Origin: Gemmatimonadota bacterium
Lineage (GTDB): Bacteria; Gemmatimonadota; Gemmatimonadetes; Gemmatimonadales; GWC2-71-9
Direction: 5' to 3'
Assembly (NCBI GenBank): GCA_003169895.1
Contig: PNAE01000007.1
Location: forward strand, 1,490,880-1,554,879
DNA: 64,000 bases
Shown in pieces: positions 52,411-60,893 of this stretch. The stretch's first letter is position 1; each line of letters starts with the position of its first letter. Both the position numbers and the translations under genes were made by a program. The notes under the pieces were generated by a model. It did not search any database and had not been told where the DNA came from. It saw nothing but the letters and a program-made list of their open reading frames with translations.

Positions 52411-53823
52411 ATGCACACCACCACCCGCCGCCTGTTCCTGACCGGCATCGCTCTGCTCGCGGTCGCCGCCCGCACGCCCTGCGCCGGCGCCCAGACTACG
52501 CTCCCCGACGCGATGCAGGCGCGGATCGACACCGCCGCCCGCGACGTTCTCGCGCGCACCGGCGCGCCGAGTGCCTCCGTTGCCATCGTGCGCGACGGCA
52601 AGATCGTCTTCGCACACGCCTATGGATCGGCGCGGCTCGACCCAGCGATGCCGGCAACGCCGTCGATGCGCTACAGCATCGGGTCGGTCAGCAAGCAGTT
52701 CACCGCCACGGCGATTCTGCTGCTGGCCCAGCGCGGCAAGCTGTCGCTCGACGACAAGATCGCCCGGTGGCTCCCCGACCTCACCCGCGCGAACGAAGTC
52801 ACCGTGCGTCAGATCCTGTCGATGACCTCCGGTTATCAGGATTACTGGCCGCAGGACTACGTCATGCCGCCGATGCTCAAGCCCACTACCTCAAGGGCGA
52901 TCATCGACGAATGGGCCAGGAAGCCACTCGACTTCGATCCTGGCACCAGGTGGCAGTACAGCAACACCAACTATGTCATTGCCGGCCTGATCGTCGAAAA
53001 GGCGAGCGGGATGTCGCTGGTGGAATTCCTGCGCAAGGAAGTGTTCGCACCATTGCACATGGAATCGGTGATGATCACCGACGAGGCCGCCCTCGGGCCA
53101 ACCGATCCGGAGCGCTACCTGCGCTATGCGCTCGGACCGTTGCGCGTCGCCCCCAAGGAGGGCCGCGGCTGGCTATTCGCCGCGGGCGAGCTGGCGATGA
53201 CCGCCAGCGACCTGGCGCGGTGGGACATTGCCGTGATCGACCAGGCGATACTCAAACCGGCGTCCTATCAGGCGCAACAGACCGAGATGGTCCTCAGGAA
53301 CGGCACCGGCACCGGCTACGGCCTCGGCGTCGATGTCAGCATGTCCAACGGCCACCGATTGATTTCGCATGGCGGAGAGGTTTCCGGGTTCACCACGCAG
53401 AACAGCATCTACCCGGACGATCACACGGCCGTGGTCGTGTTCACTAATCTCGATGCCACTGGCGCCTCGGGCCAGATCGCCGGCCGGATCGCCGACGCGC
53501 TGTTCAGCGCCACTGACCGCGACACCGAAAAGGCCGTGGCCCAGGCGCGGAGCATTTTCGAAGGATTGCAGCACGGGACCATCGATCGATCGCTGTTCAC
53601 CGGCAACGCCAATGCGTACTTTGGCGACCAGGCGCTCGCCGACTTCGCATCGAGCCTGGGGCCGCTTGGCCCGCCGGCCGACGTTGTGCAGACGCGGCAG
53701 TCACTGCGCGGTGGCATGACATTCCGCGCGTTCCGCATCCGGGCCGGCCTGAAGACGGTATCGCTCTCGACGTTCACGCTGCCCGACGGCAAGCTCGAGC
53801 AGTACCAGATCGCGAGTCAGTAG
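52411..53823 (+). CDS. Serine hydrolase, class C beta-lactamase family
   Basis: A 470-residue exported hydrolase of the class C beta-lactamase/D-Ala-D-Ala peptidase family. A signal peptide (FLTGIALLAVAARTPCAGA) precedes the catalytic domain with SVSK (Ser 92, Lys 95), YSN (Tyr 183, Asn 185) and HGGEVSG, which stands at the KTG position. A C-terminal extension of about 100 residues follows (GMTFRAFRIRAGLKTVSL). The ATG at 52411 has a GGAGA site; the GTG further upstream lacks a signal peptide. Esterase, peptidase or lactamase activity cannot be separated by sequence. The dehydrogenase gene starts two bases after its stop, suggesting an operon. Confidence 0.88.
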   Translation: MHTTTRRLFLTGIALLAVAARTPCAGAQTTLPDAMQARIDTAARDVLARTGAPSASVAIVRDGKIVFAHAYGSARLDPAMPATPSMRYSIGSVSKQFTATAILLLAQRGKLSLDDKIARWLPDLTRANEVTVRQILSMTSGYQDYWPQDYVMPPMLKPTTSRAIIDEWARKPLDFDPGTRWQYSNTNYVIAGLIVEKASGMSLVEFLRKEVFAPLHMESVMITDEAALGPTDPERYLRYALGPLRVAPKEGRGWLFAAGELAMTASDLARWDIAVIDQAILKPASYQAQQTEMVLRNGTGTGYGLGVDVSMSNGHRLISHGGEVSGFTTQNSIYPDDHTAVVVFTNLDATGASGQIAGRIADALFSATDRDTEKAVAQARSIFEGLQHGTIDRSLFTGNANAYFGDQALADFASSLGPLGPPADVVQTRQSLRGGMTFRAFRIRAGLKTVSLSTFTLPDGKLEQYQIASQ

Positions 53824-53825
53824 CG

Positions 53826-54677
53826 ATGATCGCCTTTCTCGGAACCGGTCTCCTCGGCGCCGGCTTTGTCCGCGCCTTCCGCCGTCGCGGCGAAGAGGTT
53901 CACGTCTGGAACCGCTCGCCCGACAAGGCGCGCGCGCTCTCCGAGGTCGGCGCCACGCCGTTCGAGACGGCGAGCGAAGCGGTGCGCGGAGCTGCCCGCG
54001 TTCACCTGGCGCTGGTCGACGACGCGATCGTGGATAGCGTGCTGGCCCAGGCCCAGGCCGGACTCTCGCCCGGCACCACCATCGTCGACCATACCACGAC
54101 CGCGCCCGCGCCGACGGCGGAACGGGTCCGGCGCTGGATTGACCGCGGCTTTGTGTTCCAGCACGCGCCCGTGTTCATGGGCCCGCAGAATGCGCTCGCC
54201 GGCACCGGTACCATGCTCGCCTCCGGGGACCGGGCGCAGTTCGACACCGTGGCACCGGCCTTGGAGAAGATGACGGGTACGCTCGTCTACCTGGGGGACG
54301 ATCCGGCGCGCGCGGCGTCGGTCAAGCTGCTGGGGAATCTTTTCCTCATCGCCACGACCGCCGGCGTTGCCGACATGTTCATGCTGGCCAAGTCGCTCGG
54401 CGTGCCGCCGGCACAGGTGTCACGGGTCTTCGAGTGGTTCAATCCAGGCACCATGGTTCCCGCGCGCGCCGCGCGCATGCGCGAAGCGCAGTTCGCCGAG
54501 CCATCGTGGACGCTCGCGATGGCGCGCAAGGACACCAGGCTGATGATCGAGTCGGCTGCGTCGAACGGCGCGACGCTGGCGGTGATGCCCGCGATCGCGG
54601 CGGCGATGGATCGCTGGATCGCCGCCGGACACGGCGCGGAGGATTGGATGGTGATCGGAAAGGACGCGGTGGGATAG
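53826..54677 (+). CDS. NAD(P)-dependent beta-hydroxyacid dehydrogenase family protein
   Basis: A 283-residue cytoplasmic dehydrogenase of the 6-phosphogluconate/3-hydroxyisobutyrate dehydrogenase family. The N-terminal Rossmann fold begins FLGTGLLGAGFVRAF, with an Arg (WNRSPDKA) where NADP-binding members have it, so NADPH use is likely. The substrate motif VFMGPQNALAGTGTM and the catalytic Lys region SVKLLGNLFLI in the C-terminal helical domain complete the family pattern. The substrate is unknown; close types reduce succinic semialdehyde or glyoxylate. Only two bases separate it from the upstream hydrolase gene. Confidence 0.88.
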   Translation: MIAFLGTGLLGAGFVRAFRRRGEEVHVWNRSPDKARALSEVGATPFETASEAVRGAARVHLALVDDAIVDSVLAQAQAGLSPGTTIVDHTTTAPAPTAERVRRWIDRGFVFQHAPVFMGPQNALAGTGTMLASGDRAQFDTVAPALEKMTGTLVYLGDDPARAASVKLLGNLFLIATTAGVADMFMLAKSLGVPPAQVSRVFEWFNPGTMVPARAARMREAQFAEPSWTLAMARKDTRLMIESAASNGATLAVMPAIAAAMDRWIAAGHGAEDWMVIGKDAVG

Positions 54678-54698
54678 CTCCCGCGTCCCAACTCCCAG

Positions 54699-55241
54699 CT
54701 ACGCGGGTGGACCTCCGCCCCGCCGACCCGCCGGAGCGCCCGTCGGCGTCGTCCCGGAGCTTGCCGCCATCATCGCCTTGACGACGTCCTGCGAGACCTT
54801 GTTCTGGTTCAGACTGATGATGCCATTGGTGGTGAGATCGTAATCAGGCTTCGACATCTGGATCTTCGTTACAATGATGTCCTTCGGAAGCTGGCCGTTG
54901 ACCATCTTGATGACGGCGTCATTGTTGAGCGTTTCCCTGCTCCCCGAACCCACGCTGCTTCCCACCGATGACATCATCATCTTGATGATATCGGTGGGCA
55001 CCTTGTTGACATTCAGGCTGATGAGGCCGGATGGCGTGATGTCGAAGGTCGACTTGGTGGTGCGCACTTTCGTCACGATCAGGTCCTTCGGCACCTTGCC
55101 CGCAACCATCTGCACGATGGATTCGTTGGTGAGCACTTCAGCACCCCCGCCCTGGGCCGCAGCGCGCGACGCCAACGCCGGTACGAACAGGATCGAGGCC
55201 AGGAGCGATGTCAGGATTGGTGTGGGCACGGCGTATCGCAT
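54699..55241 (-). CDS. Exported protein with two tandem ~50-residue repeats
   Basis: A 180-residue protein with a signal peptide (ILTSLLASILFVPALASRA). The mature part is two tandem copies of a roughly 50-residue helical module: NESIVQMVAGKVPKDLIVTK...FDITPSGLISLNVNKVPTDII and NDAVIKMVNGQLPKDIIVTK...YDLTTNGIISLNQNKVSQDVV. A Gly/Pro/Ala tail follows. I know this module from many exported proteins in Gemmatimonadota and Acidobacteriota without an assigned function. The start at 55241 has GAGGGG upstream; the longer frame has no export signal. It converges on the dehydrogenase gene. Confidence 0.78.
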   Translation of the reverse strand: MRYAVPTPILTSLLASILFVPALASRAAAQGGGAEVLTNESIVQMVAGKVPKDLIVTKVRTTKSTFDITPSGLISLNVNKVPTDIIKMMMSSVGSSVGSGSRETLNNDAVIKMVNGQLPKDIIVTKIQMSKPDYDLTTNGIISLNQNKVSQDVVKAMMAASSGTTPTGAPAGRRGGGPPA

Positions 55242-55423
55242 GATCCCCTCACGGTGATGAGCTGTGCGGCGCCGGCAGGAAGATCCCTTCCGCCCCAGCG
55301 CTGCGAGCAGTGGTCCGGGCTTGGTACCGGTGCAGTCCGGCGAAGCTACGACCCGCGCGCAGCGGGCGCAAGGCGGGGGTGTCAAATCGCTCGGCATCAC
55401 AACCACGGCGTTATGCTTGCAGA

Positions 55424-55879
55424 ATGACCACCGCCTACCTCGACGACCTGCACGTCGGCCAGCAATTCGTCTCCGGCTCGCACACCGTGACCGAGGCCGA
55501 AATCATCCGTTTCGCCCGCGAATTCGATCCGCAACCGTTTCACGTCGACGTCCGGGCGGCGGCAGACTCGTTCTTTCAGGGTCTCGTGGCGAGCGGCTGG
55601 CACACGGGCGCCATCACCATGCGGCTGCTCGTGCAAGGCGAGTTGCAGCTCGCCGGCGGCATGATTGGCGGCGGCGGCGAGCTCACGTGGCCGCTGGCGA
55701 CGCGCCCCGGCGACACGCTGCAGGTGTACAGCGAGATCACCGACATTCGCCTTTCCAGGTCGCCTCCGGACCGCGGGACCGTCACACTCCGAAGCGAAAC
55801 CCGGAACCAACACGGCGAGGCGGTGCAGATTCTCAGCGCCCGCCTGGTCGTGCCACGTCGCTCCGGTGTCAGCTCGTGA
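55424..55879 (+). CDS. MaoC-like hot-dog dehydratase
   Basis: A 151-residue cytoplasmic protein of the MaoC/(R)-hydratase family. The catalytic motif region is FAREFDPQPFHVD (Asp and His of the hydratase site), followed by LVASGWHTGAITMRLL and LTWPLATRPGDTLQVYSEI, standard for single-domain hot-dog hydratases. Such enzymes hydrate enoyl-CoA thioesters, and the acyl-CoA dehydrogenase at the right edge could act in the same pathway, though it is 8 kb away. The ATG at 55424 is the natural family start; no strong ribosome site is seen. It is divergent from the repeat protein. Confidence 0.88.
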   Translation: MTTAYLDDLHVGQQFVSGSHTVTEAEIIRFAREFDPQPFHVDVRAAADSFFQGLVASGWHTGAITMRLLVQGELQLAGGMIGGGGELTWPLATRPGDTLQVYSEITDIRLSRSPPDRGTVTLRSETRNQHGEAVQILSARLVVPRRSGVSS

Positions 55880-55917
55880 ACGAGAAGTCGTAGCGCGGTC
55901 CGCGGCGAGCGCCCTGA

Positions 55918-56035
55918 CTACGCCAGGTATTTCGTCAGCGGCTCCCAGTAGTTCGCCTGCCACCGATCAGCGTGATCCGTCGGGCTGAACATCGAACGGG
56001 TACGTCGATCACCATTATGGCGAATGCGCTTTCGC
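55918..56035 (-). pseudogene. Possible C-terminal fragment of a lost gene
   Basis: A minus-strand frame ending in TAG at 55918-55920 reads GDRRTRSMFSPTDHADRW followed by QANYWEPLTKYLA. The aromatic-rich, protein-like composition suggests the genuine tail of a soluble enzyme. It overlaps the very end of the gene at 56015 in another frame and becomes unconvincing further upstream. I regard it as a remnant left by a deletion. The family is not recognised, and chance cannot be excluded. Confidence 0.3.
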
Positions 56036-57040
56036 CCAGGTAGTCAGCGTCGTCCATTCGTCGTGATTGGTCGGACTGCAGCTCGCAATCTCGCAGACGT
56101 AGAACGCCGTGATCGGGTGGATTTCCCAGAGCGACATCCGCTTCGGCGCGGTTCTGTTGGGATCTGCCGCGTCATCGTTGATGAAATGTTCGTTGTCGTA
56201 AGTGAGGCCACCGACGACGAGAACCTGCAGCTGCTGCGCCTCGATCGCCGTGAGCGTAACGATGTCCCATCCGACTGGTCTCGCGAGCTGGGGGATCATT
56301 TCGACGACGATGCCTTGCCACTCCGTCGAGTGCTTCACGCCGATGTTGAGATGAAAGTCGGTCCCGTCGCCACCGGCGCAGTTGACCGACTCCGCTCCTT
56401 CCTGCCGCACCGCGGTCAGGTATGCCGCGATCTGGACCAGATCACCCTCGCTCACTGTTCCGCCGCTCATTGGCCGATTCAGCAGGGCATCGCGGGTCGG
56501 CTGAAATGCGGTCTTGGTATGGTGCGCGTCGGCAAATCTCGAGCTGATGTCCTCTTGTAAGGCGTGCAGGGTGGCAAGATCGAGCGTAACCGGAGTCACG
56601 CCAGCGGGAATGTGCCGCTTGGCCATGTTCCGCAGGCCGACGTCGCTGTTGGCCGGGTAGGGAGTCATCGCGCCGTTGACGGTGTGGCTGCCGACCGCCG
56701 GACACGACGGGTGCTCGACCGCGAACGTCCCCGGCGCTGGCAGTGGCGGGCCCGCAGAATCGGGGGCGGCCGTCTTGCTCGTGTCCGGAGCCGCGATCGC
56801 GATGTTCCGGCCCCACACCCAACCGTCCTCGTGCTGTTGCGTGCGGACGTGGTAGTAGCCGGCGGTTGGGTCGGGGGCGAGGAGGGTCAGTGGCTCCGGC
56901 GGCTGCAGCAGGAGTTTGGACATCCCTGCGGCTGACGGAGTTGGGCGGAGATTGACGTTTCGCGTGACCGTGGCCTGCTGCGCCGCGAGCGACAGGCACG
57001 TCGCGAACGTGATGACGAGCAGGGTGGCCACGCGCTTCAT
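56015..57040 (-). CDS. Secreted SH3-like domain protein of unknown function
   Basis: A 341-residue exported protein. The signal peptide (MKRVATLLVITFATCLSLAA) is followed by a bacterial SH3-type segment (NVNLRPTPSAAGMSKLLLQP then GYYHVRTQQHEDGWVWGRNI), which commonly binds cell-wall peptides. The remaining part carries several Cys (PSCPAVG, VNCAGGDGTDFHLNIG, VCEIASCSPT) and His-containing phrases (DFHLNIGVKHSTEWQGIVVEM), possibly a metal-dependent or nuclease-like domain; I do not recognise it. The start at 57040 has GAGGT six to nine bases upstream. It is divergent from the penicillin acylase gene, with 260 bp between them. Confidence 0.75.
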   Translation of the reverse strand: MKRVATLLVITFATCLSLAAQQATVTRNVNLRPTPSAAGMSKLLLQPPEPLTLLAPDPTAGYYHVRTQQHEDGWVWGRNIAIAAPDTSKTAAPDSAGPPLPAPGTFAVEHPSCPAVGSHTVNGAMTPYPANSDVGLRNMAKRHIPAGVTPVTLDLATLHALQEDISSRFADAHHTKTAFQPTRDALLNRPMSGGTVSEGDLVQIAAYLTAVRQEGAESVNCAGGDGTDFHLNIGVKHSTEWQGIVVEMIPQLARPVGWDIVTLTAIEAQQLQVLVVGGLTYDNEHFINDDAADPNRTAPKRMSLWEIHPITAFYVCEIASCSPTNHDEWTTLTTWAKAHSP

Positions 57041-57300
57041 GGGGACCTCAACTGGCGGAGAACTGCGGGTAGTCCGCGCACGATCTTGACGTCGGTACAT
57101 CGGGGATGACGCTGCCAGCGCGGGAGCCGACGCTCATTCGGTGCCACAAGAATAGCAGCGATCGGGATGACACGACCGGTGTGCCCCTGAGCGGAGGCAG
57201 AGTGCAACCGAGTCGCTTTTCGCCGCACTGGGCGTCATACTCACAGCTGTCAGGATTTGTCCCCATCACCGTCGTGACGTTGAACGCGTGGGAGTCCATC

Positions 57301-59469
57301 ATGAAAAGGCTCGGGTTCTTTCTTGCGATGGTGTGCAGTGCCGGCGCGTCCGGCCAGGCCGTGCGCAGCGATGTCGCGCGCTGGCAGCAACAGGCCCGGA
57401 ATATCACCATCATCCGTGACGACTGGGGCATCGCGCACGTGTACGGCAGGACCGATGCCGATGCGGTGTTTGGCGCCGTGTACGCGCAGGCCGAGGACGA
57501 TTTCAATCGCGTGGAGATGAACTACATTAACGCGCTGGGTCGCCTGGCGGAGGCGGAGGGCGAGTCCGCGATTTACCGCGACCTGCGGATGAAGCTCTTC
57601 ATCAACCCGGATTCGCTGAGGGCGCAGTACGCGGCGAGTCCGGCGTGGTTGAAGCAGCTGATGAATGCGTTCGCCGATGGCCTGAACTACTACCTCCTCA
57701 AGCACCCCGCGGTGACGCCGCGGGTGATCAGGCATTTCGAACCGTGGATGGCGCTCTCATTTACGGAGGGGAGCATTGGCGGTGACATCGAGCGGGTCAA
57801 CCTCACCCAGCTGCAGGCCTTTTATGGCGGCGGTCACGCGACCGCGGCGCCAGAGCCGGCCGGCGGGGACGGCTTCCCGCCGGAGCCCGGCGGCTCGAAC
57901 GGCATGGCGGTGGCGCCGTCTAACACCGTCGGGCACCACGCGCTGCTGCTGATCAATCCGCACACGTCGTTCTTTTTCCGGTCCGAGTTGCAAATGGTAA
58001 GCGACGAGGGGCTGGATGCTTACGGCGCCGCGACCTGGGGCCAGTTTTTCATCTACCAGGGGTTCAACGACCGTGCCGGATGGATGCACACATCGAGCGG
58101 CGTTGATGCGGTCGACCAGTATCTCGAGACTGTGGAGAAGAAGGGCGATCACTTCGACTACAAGCACGGGAGTGAGCAGCGGCCAGTGACGGAGGCGGTG
58201 ATCACCGTGCCGTACACGACCGGTTCGACGATGGCCACGAAGCGGTTCACCGTCTATTACACGCAGCACGGGCCGATCGTTCGCAAGGTCGGCGACAAAT
58301 GGGTCAGTGTCGCGCTGATGAACGAGCCGGTGAAGGCGCTGACGCAGTCGTATACTCGAACCAAGGCACGGGACTACAAGGCATTTCGGCAGACGATGGA
58401 GTTGCACACCAATTCGTCGAACAACACCATATTCGCCGACGCCGACGGCGACATCGCATACTTTCACGGCAACTTCATTCCCCAGCGCGATACCTCGCTG
58501 GACTGGACCAGGCCGGTGGATGGCAGCAATCCCGCCACCGACTGGCACGGCGTGCTCTCCGTCGAGGAGACGCCGCACCTGCTGAATCCCGCCAGCGGAT
58601 GGCTGTACAACAGCAACAACTGGCCGTGGTCAGCGGCCGGGCCGAGCAGCCCGAAGCGCGAAGACTACCCCCGGTACGTCGAAACCGGCGGCGAATCCGC
58701 CCGCGGGCTGCACGCCATCCGGGTCCTCCAAGACAGGAAAGACTTCACGCTCGACGGCCTGCGTGCAGCTGCATACGACAGCTACCAGACCTGGTTCGAG
58801 AAGCCGATCCCCGCACTGATCAAGGCGTGGGACGCGCTGCCTGCAACCGATCCGATGAAGGCGAAACTGTCCGACCAGGTCGCTATGCTTCGCGCGTGGG
58901 ACTTGCGCTGGTCGGCGACGTCGATCCCGACCTCGCTGGCCGTGTACTGGGGATCGAATGTCCAGCGGCGCACCGGGCGCGCTGGCGGCGAGTCGGCCGA
59001 GGATCCCCTGGGCAACAGGGTCTCGCCCGATCAGATGCTGCAGTCGCTTGCGGCGGCGTCCGACAAGCTCACGGCTGACTTCGGCACATGGCGGACGCCA
59101 TGGGGCGACATCAACCGCTTCCAGCGGCTCACCGACGACATCGACCACCCATTCACCGATGCGGGCCCGAGCATTCCGGTGGCATTCACCACCGCCGCGT
59201 GGGGCTCGCTCGCCTCGTTCGCGGCGCGCAGCTACAACGGGTCGAAGAAGATCTATGGCACGAGCGGCAACAGCTTTGTCGCGGTCGTCGAGTTTGGCGA
59301 CAGCGTTCGCGCAAAGGCGGTCACAGCCGGCGGCGAGAGCGGTGACCCCAGGTCGCCACACTTCAACGATCAGGCTCGACGTTACAGCACGGGCGACCTG
59401 AGGGACGTGTACTTCTACCGGTCGCAGCTAAAGGGGCATACGGAGCGCGAGTACCACCCGGGCGGCTGA
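57301..59469 (+). CDS. Penicillin acylase family Ntn-hydrolase
   Basis: A 722-residue exported precursor of the penicillin/homoserine-lactone acylase family. The signal peptide (LGFFLAMVCSAGASGQA) leads into the alpha chain (IIRDDWGIAHVYGRTDADAV, then FGAVYAQAEDDFNRVEM). Self-cleavage should occur before Ser 199 in GGSNGMAVAPSNT, making Ser the N-terminal nucleophile of the beta chain; LINPHTSFFF and NDRAGWMHTSSGVDAVD follow as in the family. The usual SNxW is SNGM here. It cleaves amide bonds in beta-lactams, N-acyl-homoserine lactones or other N-acylated compounds; specificity cannot be told. GGGAG precedes the ATG. Confidence 0.9.
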   Translation: MKRLGFFLAMVCSAGASGQAVRSDVARWQQQARNITIIRDDWGIAHVYGRTDADAVFGAVYAQAEDDFNRVEMNYINALGRLAEAEGESAIYRDLRMKLFINPDSLRAQYAASPAWLKQLMNAFADGLNYYLLKHPAVTPRVIRHFEPWMALSFTEGSIGGDIERVNLTQLQAFYGGGHATAAPEPAGGDGFPPEPGGSNGMAVAPSNTVGHHALLLINPHTSFFFRSELQMVSDEGLDAYGAATWGQFFIYQGFNDRAGWMHTSSGVDAVDQYLETVEKKGDHFDYKHGSEQRPVTEAVITVPYTTGSTMATKRFTVYYTQHGPIVRKVGDKWVSVALMNEPVKALTQSYTRTKARDYKAFRQTMELHTNSSNNTIFADADGDIAYFHGNFIPQRDTSLDWTRPVDGSNPATDWHGVLSVEETPHLLNPASGWLYNSNNWPWSAAGPSSPKREDYPRYVETGGESARGLHAIRVLQDRKDFTLDGLRAAAYDSYQTWFEKPIPALIKAWDALPATDPMKAKLSDQVAMLRAWDLRWSATSIPTSLAVYWGSNVQRRTGRAGGESAEDPLGNRVSPDQMLQSLAAASDKLTADFGTWRTPWGDINRFQRLTDDIDHPFTDAGPSIPVAFTTAAWGSLASFAARSYNGSKKIYGTSGNSFVAVVEFGDSVRAKAVTAGGESGDPRSPHFNDQARRYSTGDLRDVYFYRSQLKGHTEREYHPGG

Positions 59470-59575
59470 CGCCGCGTCCCGCCCGCGGCCCAACCTCACC
59501 GCTGGCGTCGGCGCGGTCATCATCGTATCGTCCGGCAAGGCATTTCCGCCCAATGCCTCCCACTTCGGAGCACCC

Positions 59576-60868
59576 ATGTCCTCGCGACGCAACTTCATGC
59601 ATTCGCTCGTCGGCGCCGGTGCCGCCCTCCCCATGTTCCGTTCGACCGCCATCCGCCAGGTGGTCCGGGCCACTGACCGGTTGCGCAGCGCGGACCCGGC
59701 CGCCGCCGCCGACGACGAGACATACTGGGGCGAAATCCAGCGGGCCTTCGACACCGATCGCACGATGATCAACCTCAACAATGGTGGCGTCTGTCCTTCG
59801 CCGACCCACGTGCTCGAGGCGATGATCCGCGACCTGCGCTTCACCAACGAGCTGCCCGCGCTCCACATGTGGTCGGTGCTGGAGCCGCGCATCGAGAGCG
59901 TGCGGCGCGACCTCGCCCGTGAGTTCGGCTGTGACACCGAGGAGATCGCGATCACCCGCAACGCATCCGAGGGGCTTGAGACGCTGATCCTGGGGCTGGA
60001 CCTGCAGCCGGGCGATGAGGTACTGGCGACCAACCAGAACTACGGCCGCATGCTGACCACGTGGGATCAGCGGGTCCGCCGGCACGGCATCGTCCTCAAG
60101 CAGGTCAGCTTCAAGGTGCCGCCGCCATCGCCTGACTATCTGGTCGACATCTTCCGCCAGGCGATCACGCCCAGGACCCGGGTCATCGAGGTCACCCACA
60201 TCACCAACCTCACCGGGCAGATCTTCCCGGTGCGCGAGATCGTGCAGATGGCGCGCGAGCGGAACATCGAGGTGTTCGTGGATGGGGCGCACGCTTTCGC
60301 ACACTTTCCCTTCAAGCGCGATGACCTTGGTGCCGACTACTACGGCAGCAGCCTGCACAAGTGGTTGCTGGCACCGATCGGTACCGGACTGCTGTACGTG
60401 CGCAAGTCGAAGATCAAGGGAATGTGGCCGCTGATGGCGGCACCGACATCGATGGATGAGAACATCCGGAAATACGAGGAGATCGGCACGCACCCGGCCG
60501 CCAACCACAATGCGATTTCAGCGGCACTCGCGTTCCATCGCGCCATCGGCTCGGACCGCAAGATCGCCCGGCTGCGCTACCTCCGCGATCGCTGGGCCAA
60601 GCGGCTGCTGGCCGAGAGTGACCGCGTACGCGTGCCGACGCAAATCGATACGCCATATGCCGGCGCGATTGCCCTGGTGTCCATCGAAGGGCTCGACTGT
60701 GGCAAGCTCGGCAGTTGGCTCCTCGATCAGCATCACGTGGTGACGACGCCGATTGTCCACCCGGAGTTTTCCGGCCTCCGGATCACGCCGAACGTCTACA
60801 CCACTCCCGACGAGATCGACACGTTCGCCGATCTCGTCCTCAAGGCAATCAAGCGGGGCATCGCATAG
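59576..60868 (+). CDS. Tat-exported class V aminotransferase, second copy
   Basis: A 430-residue PLP enzyme with a Tat-type N-terminus (SSRRNFMHSLVGAGAALP). PLP-site motifs are NASEGLETL (phosphate loop), VDGAHAFAHFPF (Asp) and GSSLHKWLLAPIGTGLLYV (Schiff-base Lys). It resembles isopenicillin N epimerase-like enzymes and differs clearly from the class V protein at 11800, although both are exported by the same route. The signal anchor could keep it on the periplasmic face. It precedes the phosphofructokinase gene by 25 bp on the same strand. The leader element seen before the first copy is absent here. Confidence 0.87.
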   Translation: MSSRRNFMHSLVGAGAALPMFRSTAIRQVVRATDRLRSADPAAAADDETYWGEIQRAFDTDRTMINLNNGGVCPSPTHVLEAMIRDLRFTNELPALHMWSVLEPRIESVRRDLAREFGCDTEEIAITRNASEGLETLILGLDLQPGDEVLATNQNYGRMLTTWDQRVRRHGIVLKQVSFKVPPPSPDYLVDIFRQAITPRTRVIEVTHITNLTGQIFPVREIVQMARERNIEVFVDGAHAFAHFPFKRDDLGADYYGSSLHKWLLAPIGTGLLYVRKSKIKGMWPLMAAPTSMDENIRKYEEIGTHPAANHNAISAALAFHRAIGSDRKIARLRYLRDRWAKRLLAESDRVRVPTQIDTPYAGAIALVSIEGLDCGKLGSWLLDQHHVVTTPIVHPEFSGLRITPNVYTTPDEIDTFADLVLKAIKRGIA

Positions 60869-60893
60869 TCGATCGCCTGCGAATGCTTGCTTC

